DNA of 64,000 bases from Chaenocephalus aceratus. Taxonomy: Eukaryota; Chordata; Actinopteri; Perciformes; Channichthyidae. The notes beneath the pieces were generated by a model. That model had not been told where the DNA came from. It searched no databases and worked only from the letters and a program-made list of their open reading frames with translations. The stretch spans positions 1 to 64,000 of the forward strand of contig JAMFTG010000513.1 of NCBI GenBank assembly GCA_023974075.1. The letters run 5' to 3'. Below, in pieces: positions 22,243 to 33,090 of this stretch (positions within the stretch are counted from its first letter, which is position 1; every line of letters begins with the position of its first letter). The position numbers and the translations under genes are program-made.

Positions 22243-22399
22243 ATGCCTACATACAATAATATGAAACTATTATCTAAAAGCCAATAGTGAAAATAATTTA
22301 TCTTATTTTTGATGCTTTCGGTTCATTTGCATATTTCATTTTTGCTTAATTGCATTTCCATTGCAGTGCTTTTACTCAATGGAGTGTGGACAGTGTAAT

Positions 22400-22540
22400 C
22401 AGGGGCGCCGTAAGGGGGTGAAGAGTTAGGGCGATTCTACGGGCCCGTGACCGACAGGGGCCCAAACTATTTAAAAAAAATGTTGAAGTAACCTTTGTGA
22501 TATCTTTTCATGGGGCCCAAAATCCCTGGCGGCGCCCCTG
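22400..22540. mobile_element. hAT MITE, 141 bp
   Basis: The terminal inverted repeats start CAGGGGCGCCG on both strands. It is flanked by the perfect 8-bp duplication AGTGTAAT (22392-22399, 22541-22548), the hAT hallmark. There is no ORF. Confidence 0.88.
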
Positions 22541-22548
22541 AGTGTAAT

Positions 22549-23560
22549 ATGTGTACTTTGACTTGATCTGAATATTACCTAATAGTACATCCATATTGTG
22601 CTTTTTTTAACACCCGCTCAACATTGTTGGCTTTTGACCTCGAGGCAGGGGGCGCACGTCGCCCCTAATCTCCAGATTAATGTGGTGGACATGAGTTCTG
22701 AGCACTTCTAATCAAAACTAATATTGTTTCTTGTTGTATGGCTTGATATGAAAGACCCCTTAAGGACCAAAGAGATACAACTATCCAGCATTGTAGGATC
22801 TATGACATATTTCAATACTTTTCTGCAACATACATTTTCTTTTGTTTCTTGTCCATCTAATTATCATGTGACATTTGGGATTGAAAGGGTCAGTTCACCC
22901 AAAAGGACCTTTAGGGGGCGCCGAGCCATGCAGTTAATTATGTCTTATAGATAATTAGATATCTGTCTCCACCCCTGTACAGTCAAGAGGGATGTTAGTG
23001 CTCACCTTTACTGTAGACGCATTTCTTTCAAAATCATTGCCCCTTTTTAATCTAAGTATTCAAAACACCTTGCGATCAAAATAATCTATTATAAGGTTAT
23101 TTTTCGTAGTTTAAATTAAACAAATAATGACATTGAGCACTGCAGGTGAAACCACATCCTTTCCACCACGAGAGGTGAGTGGTCAGATATGTTTGGGTGA
23201 CATAATCATTTAATTAATCCATCCAGTTGAATAAAGACTGTCATATGATATCTCTCTAGCAACGGTTTAAGAGTCATTTAAGGCGTTAAAATCCAATGAT
23301 AGAGCAACTGTTTTCTATGAGGGGAATATTTAGCAAATTAATGCAATTCTTCCAACTTTTTTCCAAAATAAAATTCACACCGCTTTTGAAGATACGTCGT
23401 GAAATAATGTTGATTTATTTTGTAGATTGAAAGTTAATGGCCTCGAGGTTTTCTGTTCCCCTCCTCTAAGAGGTCAAAGGTTGAGGTTTTTTTATTATTG
23501 AGTGATGGAACCATTGCAACACATACGAGAAGAGGCAGTCATGTACATGTAGTCTCTGTG
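22549..23560. other. Intergenic sequence between fabp7 and smpdl3a
   Basis: No coding sequence is supported. A fragment GGGTCAGTTCACCCAAAAGG near 22888 resembles a dispersed repeat. Otherwise it is unique and AT-rich. Confidence 0.45.
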
Positions 23561-23563
23561 CTT

Positions 23564-23571
23564 TTTTATTT
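23564..23571 (-). promoter_or_regulatory. fabp7 poly(A) signal
   Basis: The plus strand reads TTTTTATT, i.e. AATAAA on the minus strand, about 210 bp past the fabp7 stop codon. This is the first canonical signal downstream. Confidence 0.6.
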
Positions 23572-23780
23572 CATGTTTTTCTCACACAGGTTTTCAAAGG
23601 CGATCCATCCGTCACCACAGAAATGTTTTCATATATAAAAACAAAAATTCTTACAAAACATGTGCAGCCTGCAGGCCGCGGACATGTGGAGTAGGATGGA
23701 GTGCAAAGAGAAGCGAACAGTCAACAATAATTATAAAATCAACCCTTCGTGGCCGGTCGGGATGCTGGCAGTCGGAGCAC

Positions 23781-25566
23781 TTATGCCTTCTCGTAGCTGC
23801 GGCTCGCGTGGATGTCTTCGAAGGTCAGAGTCTGCAGAGAGAGAGAGAGGACAGTTACCGAGAGGTCATTGAAAAAATAACAAATAGTTTTATTGCAGAA
23901 AATGTTGTTTTTTTAACAAAGTATCAGGGGTGAGGATGCTTCTGGAAAGCAGTAGGTTGGGACTTGGTTTGAAGTATGCATGCAAATTAGAAAGAATTGC
24001 ATGCTTGCTCAACAAAAACGGAACAATTTTTTTTGTATGTGCTGTATATCTGGAGCTTCAGAAAGATAAAAAACTGTGTCTTTTGTGACTTTTTTTTAAC
24101 TTATATTGTTGATATTTTAATGCCTTTTATTTTCGTAACGAGCCCAAAAAGAGTTTGTCGTGCACTAATGATCCCTAAGTAAAGTCACCCCATGCATTGC
24201 CATCATAACCTGAAAACAGCATCATTTATTTCCCATTAATATAAAACATTCTGTATTCATTATCACGTTAAGGTTTTATTTTTAAAAATCAGAAACGCTG
24301 AGAGGCAAATGCTCCTGTTTTAGTGTCATAGCTTCTCCAACATGGACTCCTCAGCCCTTCAAACATAATGAAATCTTTAAAAATTATATAAACTCAATTT
24401 AAAACAATGCCTTTTCTCTCGGTGCTAAAGATCAATAATGCACATGTCCCAGATGGTGGGATTAAAATCTGCGTGGCCACAATGAACCTGTTGTGGTTTC
24501 AAAGTCTCTTTCTGTTGCTAACGTATATTCAGTCTATAAATCAAACAGGACATTAGCTGGTGTTGATCCGGGTGTTTCTCTCTCACCATGACCAGCTTTC
24601 CGTCCTTGATTTCTCTGACGAACTTGGTCTCTTTGCCGTCCCACTTCTGGACGTGGACCAGCTTGTCTCCGTCCATGGTCACGGTGGACTGAAGGACAAA
24701 AGAGAGGAGTGTTTTGACACATTAAGAAGCTGCCAACTGTCGGTCTATTTCCGGACAACTCAACATGTGAATTCCTGTCGTTGACCCACGAATACAAACA
24801 AAGGAATACCCCTGAAAGCACGTGGAGAAAATACTATGTCAAGCGTATACTGTACACAATGTGCGAGAACCGTAGCAGGAATGAAATCATGGATTAAATA
24901 CTAATCCTATTAATGAGAAACAAAGGAACTACCCCGCGCATTATTGGGCAAAAAATAAAGTTGGAAAGGTTTGAAATCTTGGGTTATAAAAGATTTGTGA
25001 CTTTTAAAAAGGTAATATTTAAAGAATACAAGTCCAGTTAAGACACTGGATACTTCATAAAAAACATTAAATATTGCTTTTTTTCGTTTTTTCTGGATAA
25101 AAAGTACTTACATTTGGATCAATCAAGAATTGTTGGTCTTATTCTTATGTTTTTTGGTGTTTTATGATTCTGTCGTTTTACCTTGCAGTTCCTGTCATCG
25201 GCGGTGGCCTCGTCGAACTCCTCTCCCAGCTTGAAGGAGATCTCTGTGTTTTTGAAGGTGCTCTGGGTGCGGACCACCACCTTGTCTCCCTCCTGGCTGA
25301 TGATCACAGTCGGCTTGGTGACATTTCCAACCTGACGGGTGGCAAAGCCAACACCTGAGGGGAGGACAGAGACTTTAAAGCACTTATTTTTTTTCACCTC
25401 ATTTAATCTGAGAAATGCAAGAAAAAGTCACGAAACAGGGATTTTTCTGCATGAAACGAAAATATTGCATGTCACACAGATCCTGTTACTCACCGAGGGC
25501 TTTCATGTACTCATCAAAGTTCTCGCTGTCGACCAGCTTCCAAGTGGCACAGAAGGCGTCGACCAT
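23781..25566 (-). CDS. fabp7: Fatty acid-binding protein 7, brain type
   Basis: Cytosolic lipid chaperone of radial glia and astrocytes that binds long-chain polyunsaturated fatty acids in a ten-strand beta barrel. The four exons are 25566-25494 (73 nt), 25354-25182 (173), 24688-24587 (102) and 23831-23781 (51). These are the invariant sizes of the family, and they give 132 residues and a stop. Key sequence: [20 protein letters not shown] at the start, [55 protein letters not shown], and the C-terminal SRSYEKA. The last holds the R126-x-Y128 carboxylate-binding pair; R106 lies in FVREIKDG. All junctions are GT/AG and no defect is seen. Its neighbour smpdl3a on the same strand reproduces the human FABP7-SMPDL3A pairing. 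Whether this is fabp7a or fabp7b cannot be decided here. Confidence 0.96.
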
Positions 25567-25685
25567 GGTGAAGGTTTAAGAGGCAAAGTAATCTCCAGGA
25601 CGAAGTGAGCAAGCTGCGGCTTTTGCAAGTTTCTCCCCTCGAGTTATCATTCTGCTTCTTATTAGTATGCATGCGGGTGGGTGGC

Positions 25686-25740
25686 GCCACACGGCCCATT
25701 GGCTCAGGAGGTTTTCTCTGAGCTGTGGTTGGTTATTTAA
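25686..25740 (-). promoter_or_regulatory. fabp7 promoter region with CCAAT box
   Basis: On the minus strand GAGCCAATGG (CCAAT at 25698-25702) lies about 130 bp upstream of the start codon. It is followed by a GCGCCACCC block and GCATACTAATAAG, which could serve as a TATA-like or POU-type site. The TTTAAATAACC stretch lies just upstream. No experimental start site is known from sequence. Confidence 0.45.
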
Positions 25741-25846
25741 AATTGGGTCATGGTCTTACTCTTTAGACAAGAGGGAGAATAGCTAAATTAGCCCATTTGT
25801 ATGCCTAATGATGTGATTACTCTCATTCATGGGTGTCAGCTCGGGG

Positions 25847-25874
25847 AGAGAGAGAGAGAGAGGGGGGGGGGGTG
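25847..25874. repeat. (GA)n/(G)n low-complexity run
   Basis: GAGAGAGAGAGAGAG followed by a ten-G run. A simple repeat upstream of fabp7. Confidence 0.9.
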
Positions 25875-26184
25875 CTGGCCATATCTCAGCCTAAAGACAT
25901 CCAATTTGACCATAGAATAAAATATATATATTCACTTGCATACACTGGGCTTCAGAGAGCGGGTGGTTAGTGGTCACAGTTAGCCATCTTTACCAGCTAA
26001 TCCATATTTATGTTTTAATTAATTTCCCCACGTTAATCCGTCAGGAATGTGTCATGTACTGGAGAGCCAGTGGGGCAGAATCAGTGTGTTTGACAGCCCT
26101 TTGTCCTGAACTGCATTAACAGCCGCCCCCCCCAAAACTGCAATTTCTTCATGCTCAACACACACACTAATTACTGTCTATACA

Positions 26185-26187
<3 letters not shown>

Positions 26188-26246
<59 letters not shown>
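26188..26246. repeat. (TG)n microsatellite
   Basis: About 29 uninterrupted TG dinucleotides. Reading frames through it are artefacts. Confidence 0.97.
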
Positions 26247-26249
<3 letters not shown>

Positions 26250-26443
26250 TCTGCTTTCTCACAGAGTTAACGCAAGGTACAAGATGTCTGCCAACGAAAG
26301 TTCTATTAGACAAGTAACACATGCTACTGTCAAATGATAGTAAAATCATAATGTATGAGTTATTTTGTTGACATTTAAAGACTAATATGTTTCATTTTAC
26401 CCCCAAATAATTGTTGAATGATAAACATCAGTTTCACATGATG

Positions 26444-27375
26444 TTAAAGGGGCGATATTCTGCTCATTTGCAGGTGTATAAGTATGTTTCTCTACTTTAA
26501 AGAGTCCTCTCCTGCTGATGTTCAGGTGTATATCAGTTTGTAGTGTCTCTACTTTAAAGAGTCCTCTCCTGCTGATGTTCAGGTGTATATCAGTTTGTAG
26601 TGTCTCTACTTTAAAGAGTCCTCTCCTGCTGATGTTCAGGTGTATATCAGTATGTAGTGTCTCTACTTTAAAGAGTCCTCTCCTGCTGATGTTCAGGTGT
26701 ATATCAGTATGTAGTGTCTCTACTTTAAAGAGTCCTCTCCTGCTGATGTTCAGGTGTATATCAGTATATAGTGTCTCTACTTTAAAGAGTCCTCTCCTGC
26801 TGATGTTCAGGTGTATATCAGTATGTAGTGTCTCTACTTTAAAGAGTCCTCTCCCGCTGATGTTCAGGTGTATATCAGTATGTAGTGCCTCTACTTTAAA
26901 GAGTTCTCTCCTGCTGATGTTCAGGTGTATATCAGTATGTAGTGTCTCTACTTTAAAGAGTCCTCTCCTGCTGATATTCAGGTGTATATCAGTATGTAGT
27001 GTCTCTACTTTAAAGAGTCCTCTCCTGCTGATATTCAGGTGTATATCAGTATGTAGTGTCTCTACTTTAAAGAGTCCTCTCCTGCTGATATTCAGGTGTA
27101 TATCAGTATGTAGTGTCTCTACTTTAAAGAGTCCTCTCCTGCTGATGTTCAGGTGTATATCAGTATGTAGTGCCTCTACTTTAAAGAGTCCTCTCCTGCT
27201 GATGTTCAGGTGTATATCAGTATGTAGTGTCTCTACTTTAAAGAGTCCTCTCCTGCTGATGTTCAGGTGTATATCAGTATGTAGTGTCTCTACTTTAAAG
27301 AGTCCTCTCCTGCTGATGTTCAGGTGTATATCAGTATGTAGTGTCTCTACTTTAAAGAGTCCTCTCCTGCTGATG
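26444..27375 (-). repeat. 57-bp tandem array 4 (about 15 copies, inverted) joined to a TTAA-type MITE end
   Basis: The same 57-bp unit as arrays 1-3 but on the opposite strand, from about 26471 to 27375. The left junction is TTAA (26444-26447) followed by AGGGGCGATATTCTGCTCAT, which looks like the terminus of a TTAA-flanked fish MITE and runs directly into the first unit. Three adjacent units share the variant CTGATATTCAGG, showing local homogenisation. The right end passes abruptly into unique sequence at GATGATTTTG. Confidence 0.93.
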
Positions 27376-28324
27376 ATTTTGTTTTCACTTCCCATTCTAA
27401 ATCTAATCTGAAAACATGACAATTACCCAAAATGTAGATATTCAAACCAAACAAAAGACTATTTTTCACATTAAGACATTTGATTGCAAATCTTTTTATA
27501 TTTACATTTGTTTAACTTTTCTTTCCTAAAGTTTCGATTGCTTGACTTAATTCAATGATTTGATTTTCTAAATGAGCTTGCTTCTTGGAAAGTATATCGT
27601 GCAACAAAGATGCTTTGTTTTACAGTAAAGTAAAGTGTCGTTGCTCGAGCTCCCTCCGCTGCAGCACTTTCAGAAGCACGCAGTTCACTAACTCAACCTC
27701 TACACATCATTCACACATGAGTGAGTGTGTGTGTCTGCAGAGATCTGCTCCTCAGTGTAGAGGACAGGAGGGACCTCCACATGTTGGGAGGATCTCTGCT
27801 GCCTCCTACTGGTGAGATATAAAAGTGTTTGAACTAAAGACAGCTGAACAAGAACTCCTTTAAAAGAGATTATTTTCACCTGAGAAAGTTTTTATTTCCA
27901 ACACAAAACTCCAAAGAAAGCAAAACACATTTAGCTTAAAAGGTGTTACATGGAAATACATCTGCAGTCTGGTAAGGCTATCAGGTAACTTCATTTGGTA
28001 AAATACAACACAATCAAATCTACTAAAGAAAATGTAATATTCCATTAAATGATATAACAAAACAACGGTTAATTAAACCAAGCAAGAATTCATTTAAAAA
28101 AAAACATTTTGCCCATGCTCTAATTATGAAGAATACAGTAAATCTCCAACATGTCTGAACCTGTTTCACGATCCACCTCCAGAGGGACTCACATGTGTTC
28201 ATGAAGCTGCTGCTGTGCTCTCACTTTGATGCATTTAAGCCAAAAAAGCAAAAGCAAGGTTAATATAAATCTTATTAAACTCTGCTAGCTGTGCCCTTAA
28301 ACTCTACATCTTTGATCCAAGCGA
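27376..28324 (-). other. Receptor gene 1 3' UTR and intergenic sequence
   Basis: Below the stop codon of receptor gene 1 (28325) the first minus-strand AATAAA lies at 27891-27896, giving a 3' UTR of about 430 nt. Between 27376 and 27880 no gene or repeat was recognised. Confidence 0.5.
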
Positions 28325-28887
28325 TCACGCTATGGACGCTACGCTATTTATCGGTTTCTTTCTTGGTTTGTTGACGGTGGCGTAGAGGAGGCTGGGATCA
28401 GCGGAGGCAGCAGAGGAAGAGGAGGGAGCTCCCACGGTGCTGTAGGTCACGGCATCATCTTCATCATCATCATTAAGGTGAGCCTGCAGGGGAAGAAAAT
28501 GTTCGGTGAGTTATGTTCACATTTAGAGTAGAATAGAGGATAAAGTCACATCACCAGTGTGATCAATGAGACGGCTCACCCTGCTGCTCTTCCTGGTGTA
28601 GCTGATGGAGGCGTAGGAAACACCGTCTTCAGGATCAGCCTGCACAAATAAAATGTATTATTATTAGGGCTGTCAAGTTAACGCGTTAATAACGCCACTA
28701 ATTATTTTAACGCGATCAACACATGTGTATTTTTTTCCTCGGCCGCCCCGTAGCTTCAGAGCGCATCGAGTTTAAAATACCATCTACAAGCTGATGCTGC
28801 TGACAGCCCCGCTCCTGCCGCCCGCTTGTGGCAGACCACACTTCCACGCTCACCGGCAGGCACCGACTGGCCATCTGGAGGACCGGG

Positions 28888-28922
<35 letters not shown>

Positions 28923-31841
28923 CCCGAGCGAGCGAGAGAGAGACCTTACGTGCATTGTTGTTGTTAGCATCTGGTGCTAGCTAGCTGCGCTAACGGATAT
29001 AAGGAGCTGTTTAAATGAAAACAGAGGAGCGCCCTATCCACACAACTGCGCCGAGCACTTGACTTGATGCAGGAAGCAGACAGCGGGACATTGTAGGAGA
29101 AGTCAGCACACTCAGCAACATGATTGCAGCGTCCAGGCAGCTCCCGTTCGAGCATATGCCTTGAGTTGCACATAGCTCCAACGAACACACACACGCACAC
29201 GCCCCCCCATTTGTATTGTATAAGAGAGGTTCCAGGTTGAATTGAGGCGAATATTTGTAATGTTCAAATGATAATAAACATTAGCATAAAGCATATTTGT
29301 CTACTCATATGTTGATAAGAGTACTAAAAACTTGAAAAATATTCCTCTCAGGTACATTTAGAACAGATCAAAAATGTGCGATTAATTTGCGATTAATCGC
29401 GATTAACTATTTTAATCGACTGACAGCCCTAATTATTATTACTTATTATTAATGTCTCCTATAACACAATAGCTGCTAAGTAAGAAGCAAAGTACAATAC
29501 GAAATACTGCCTTTAATTCACTCAACGTCACCCGGGCGGCAGTGGGGGACTTAGCCTTTGGGCCGAAAGGCCGCCGGTTCACATCCCGGTCGGACCAAAA
29601 AAATACGGAGTGTGGACCGGTTTCTGTTCACCTCCTGGGCCACTGCCGAGGTGCCCTTGAGCAAGCCACCTAACCCCCACCTGCTCCTGGCCAGACTGGC
29701 TGCCTCTCCACTCTGGACCTCTCAATGCATTACTGTGTGTATGTGTCTGTACCATAAGCAGCCTGTGCACGGAGGTCCATCGTCTTCGTCTACAGTCAGA
29801 ACTGCTTGTTGATTTTGTTATGAGGTTTTAGGTTAACCACAACATGAAAAGTGAATATCAAAAACCTTAAACCGGCTACATTATTGAAATCACTATTTTA
29901 TGAATATTCAATTGTTCAGTTTTAAATGATTTTATTTATAATGTTAAAACTCACCACGTTGTCACCCGTCTGCGTATCAGTTCCTAAAAGGAATACAACA
30001 TAAAGGACTTGGGTTAAAATCCAAGTTCATCAAAAGCTTCTTGTTCATAAAGTGTAATGTGTGAATGTCCTCACCTCGAGTCCTCTTCCGTCTGATGACA
30101 GCCACAGTGATTATTGTGAGAGCTGCAACAGCCACGATCACAACGATGATCCACCTCCACCACCCTGGAAGAGAGCCGTTAGAAGAGTTACATATACTCA
30201 GAGGCTTTTATCTCTTCGTCTTCAACATCTGGATCAACAACATGTCTTTTCTAACTCTAAATGGATCTGTTCTCTTCTCTCTCTACCTTTATTGTTGTCC
30301 TCTTGTTCTGTCTGATTGTCTTCAGGTGCAGTGTTGGTCGTCTCTCCGGCTGCTCTCATTCTCACTGTTGTCCATGTTGTTGACACTGTAGTCACCTTCC
30401 CTGCATCCTCACCTTAATGAATAAAATAACAACAAGCTGTTCAGTTATAAAATCAAATGTAAACATCTGACATCACGACATAAAGATGTGACGCATCAGG
30501 ATGAATGATTTTAAACAGCTCATCATGTTCTCACCTGAGGACTGAAGAGAAACAGCTGAGGTTCTGTCCTGTGACCATCACACACTTTACAAGTAAATAC
30601 ATTAAACCTTACCTGGTTTTTGTTGATTTTAGCTGCTGTTGTTGTTGTTGTTGTTGGTGTTGTTGTTGCTGGTTTTTTGTCCTCTCCTAAACAGATGAAC
30701 AAAACTTAACAAACTATTCAATTTTAAACGTCCATAAAATAAACAAATACTGAAGTACTTTTTTTACACCAGTAAGAAGTGACTTTAAACAGATCATCGT
30801 GTTCTCACCTGAGGACTGAGGCCTGAAGGGGAACACCTGTACTTCACTCGTGTAACCATCAGTTACTCCACAAGTAAACAGCTCAGACCTTGATGCGTAA
30901 CTAAAAAGAGAAGTCAGAAATGTCACAGAGGCAGAGCAGAGAGACGGTGATGTCTTTATCTCTCTGTGATCTGTATCCACATCTCGACCCTGAAGCAGCC
31001 ACTTCACTGAGTGATCACACCGTCCATATGTCACCACAGAGCAGCGTAACATCACCTCATCGTTGTCCTGATGCTCAGTCACTGAAGACGGAGATATTGA
31101 GAGAAAGACAACAAGAGTAACTTCATCACTGTAATCATGATTATTGTAATGTTTCAGTGTATTGTTTAAACAAGACAGTTTGAAAACATCATGATGTAAA
31201 TACTCACTGGTGACAACAGACAGATAAACCCGAGAGACTGAACCTTGTCGTGCTCCTGGTCTGTACTGTCTGCAGGTGTAACCTCCAGCATCCTCCTCTG
31301 TGACCTTCTTTATAACCAGAGCACAATTCGCTGTAACTCTCAGTCTGTCTGGTTTAGCTTTGGCTTCTTTCTGAATCTGTCTGCCTTCAAACAGCTTCAC
31401 TGTGCTTTTTGAATCACTGAAGAGCCAGCTAGTTCTCTCACACTTATCCCGATCCTCTATCACATTGTCAAAAGGCAAAGTGACTTCATCTCCAGCTCTG
31501 ACTATGACGGAGTAATCTTTCACGTCTGCAGCTGTTAAAGAAACAAAGACGGAAATGAACATGAAAACGACCGTAGTGTTTATAGTCAGAATGACGATCA
31601 CTGTACAGTAGATACAGACGTTTGAATAAATATCTCTGTGGGAGTTTTGGTTTCCGAGAGTTCACTAAAGTCACCAGGTTACACACACAACTCATCGCTC
31701 TCAGTTAAAGGAACAGTACGTAGGAAAGCACCGTCAGTGATATTAGAGCGGTTTATTTAAAGTGTTCTCTGCGTCCTCACCTGCAAAGTGGAGCAGCAGC
31801 ATCAGGAATGAAGACATCACGATCCTTCTGAATCCAGACAT
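28325..31841 (-). CDS. Receptor gene 1: two-Ig-domain membrane receptor with three ITIM-like motifs
   Basis: Type I membrane immune-type receptor of a fish multigene family. Its V domain recalls CD300/pIgR-like domains; no one-to-one mammalian orthologue is claimed. Exons: signal peptide 31841-31781 (MSGFRRIVMSSFLMLLLHFA); V-type Ig 31531-31208; second Ig 31081-30809 (LRCSVV, VKWLLQGRD, LFTCGVTD); stalk 30412-30287 (Thr-rich); membrane 30164-30075 (WWRWIIVVIVAVAALTIITV, then AVIRRKRTR); 29983-29955; 28639-28580; and 28483-28325. The tail has VSYASI, VTYSTV and LLYATV, each fitting the ITIM pattern, so an inhibitory SHP-recruiting role is inferred. The Thr-rich exon 4 (30686-30613) is 74 nt and would shift the frame; skipping it keeps the frame (373 aa). 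The V domain has Phe where the B-strand Cys is expected (VTLPF). A signal peptide and phase-1 Ig exons support the start. Confidence 0.83.
28665..29431. mobile_element. hAT element (non-autonomous), 767 bp, 25 nt from an acceptor
   Basis: The ends are TAGGGCTGTCAAGTTAACGC and, on the minus strand, TAGGGCTGTCAGTCGATTAA, with AT-rich GATTAATCGC subterminal repeats. A perfect 8-bp duplication ATTATTAT flanks it (28657-28664, 29432-29439). A (TG)n run lies at 28891-28921. It is in receptor gene 1, 25 nt upstream of the exon 8 acceptor. Confidence 0.88.
29537..29765 (+). mobile_element. tRNA-derived SINE
   Basis: GGCAGTGGGGGACTTAGCCT (A-box region) is followed by GCCGGTTCACATCCC (B box), then the body with GAGGTGCCCTTGAGCAAG. 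It is related to the SINEs at 3331 and 39602 but of a different subfamily. It lies in a receptor gene 1 intron. Confidence 0.7.
30535..30595 (-). pseudogene. Relic 3' end of a second-Ig exon (gene 1 copy)
   Basis: The frame FTCKVCDGHRTEPQLFLFSP ends QSSG followed by GTGAG. It matches the end of the real second-Ig exon (LFTCGVTD...FRPQSSG), but the rest of the domain is missing and no acceptor is present. The same relic stands at 42323-42385 and 56984-57046, suggesting an ancient second copy of the exon in this gene family. Confidence 0.6.
30613..30686 (-). CDS. Receptor gene 1 Thr-rich exon 4, one base short
   Basis: Acceptor TGTTTAG and donor GTAAGG are intact. It encodes EDKKPA followed by a (Thr)n run from ACA triplets. 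The matching exons in genes 2 and 3 are 111 nt (37 codons). Here the run next to the donor has five T instead of six on the plus strand, leaving 74 nt and a frameshift if included. Confidence 0.6.
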
Positions 31842-33090
31842 CGTGCTTCTCTCTCGGTCTCTGGCTCTCGACTGTCAGAGTCTCTCTCCTGCAGCTTCTT
31901 CATTTCTCTTCTGAGAACTGAAGAAGTGTTTCTGTGAGAATGTGGTCAGCAGCAGCAGCAGAGCTCTGGAGGCGTTACCCTCTGATGCTGACCAGATAAG
32001 AGAAGAGCAAAAAGCAGAACCATACAGAGTGAGGCACATAAAGTTATGAATATATATGTATAAAACATTAGAAATAAACAGGGGGTGGAAATCAATATAC
32101 CTTAATGTATAAATGAATATGCAGTGATAACAAAAGGCAGTGTTGTTGATCAGTGTCCACTAGTGAAACTGTGTACTTTAAGAACACACCTGATGTTTAG
32201 AGAAAGTCAGATTAGGAAAAACCTCACAAATAAATACATCTGCGCTCTTGAAAGGCTAAAAGGTGACTTTATTTATTAAAACACAAACACTCATAACGCG
32301 CAGGGCTGGAGTGACTTTCGCTGTTGGGACTCGGGTTTGAGTCCAGCATGAACTTTGTTGTTATTTTCATGTCGATGGACACTGAATATTATGTTTGAAT
32401 AGAGGATTCCTAATATTGTTTGCCGAGACCAACATTAGACCCATCAGCATTTTAAAGTCTAATATCCCTGCACATGCAGCAATGACATTTCTGCTGCTAA
32501 CGAGTTAACAGTCACATGTGATCTGGATGAGTGCTGCAGAATGCCGTTTTTATAAGAGATACATGTGTGTGTCTTTCATATTCAACATGATCGCTGGTAG
32601 ATAGCCACAGAAGATGTAACACAGTTTACCTGAGAGGATCACAGTTTACAGCTGAACACTTCTCCACGCTGCTTTCAAACTGTGAGTAAACACCGTGTGC
32701 TTCACTGGGAGGCTGTCTGAAGGTGTAAACAGGTCTCAGATGGACTTGGCATCACATTAAGAACGATATTCAGTAATAAGTCTGCCAACAACAGCTGGTT
32801 TAAATGATTTATTGGAGCTCGCAATGTTTTGAACAGACATCCCCAGTCAACTCGTTTTTCTTTTTGTAGTCCTCGCTGTTCGCGTCCGGATATCGCCGTC
32901 GTAACCACAACCTCACACACTGGTACTGAATGTGCATCAAAGTGTTCCTATCCAGCCAAATATACCAAAAGATTTATGTAAACGACAGAAGAAGCGATCG
33001 AAATGTGTATTTCAGTCGAAGGCCACGCCTCCACATCTGTCAACCAGTTGATCGGGGAACCAGTTAAACCGGAACACCGGCCCTGGCCAA
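31842..33090. other. Upstream region of receptor gene 1
   Basis: Contains the 5' UTR (to about 31970; GCAGCAGCAGCAG run) and the likely promoter. No TATA box is obvious. From 32220 on no coding sequence or recognised repeat was seen. The matching sequence lies at 46443-47695. Confidence 0.5.

Noticed and set aside
30920..31120. Plus-strand frame MSQRQSRET... and its copies at 45511 and 60173
   Set aside because: Antisense shadow of the second-Ig exon; it recurs only because the exon is duplicated.
32702..32920. Minus-strand frame MCEVVVTTAISG... (copy at 47306)
   Set aside because: It is conserved only because the unit is duplicated. No splice context or recognisable domain.
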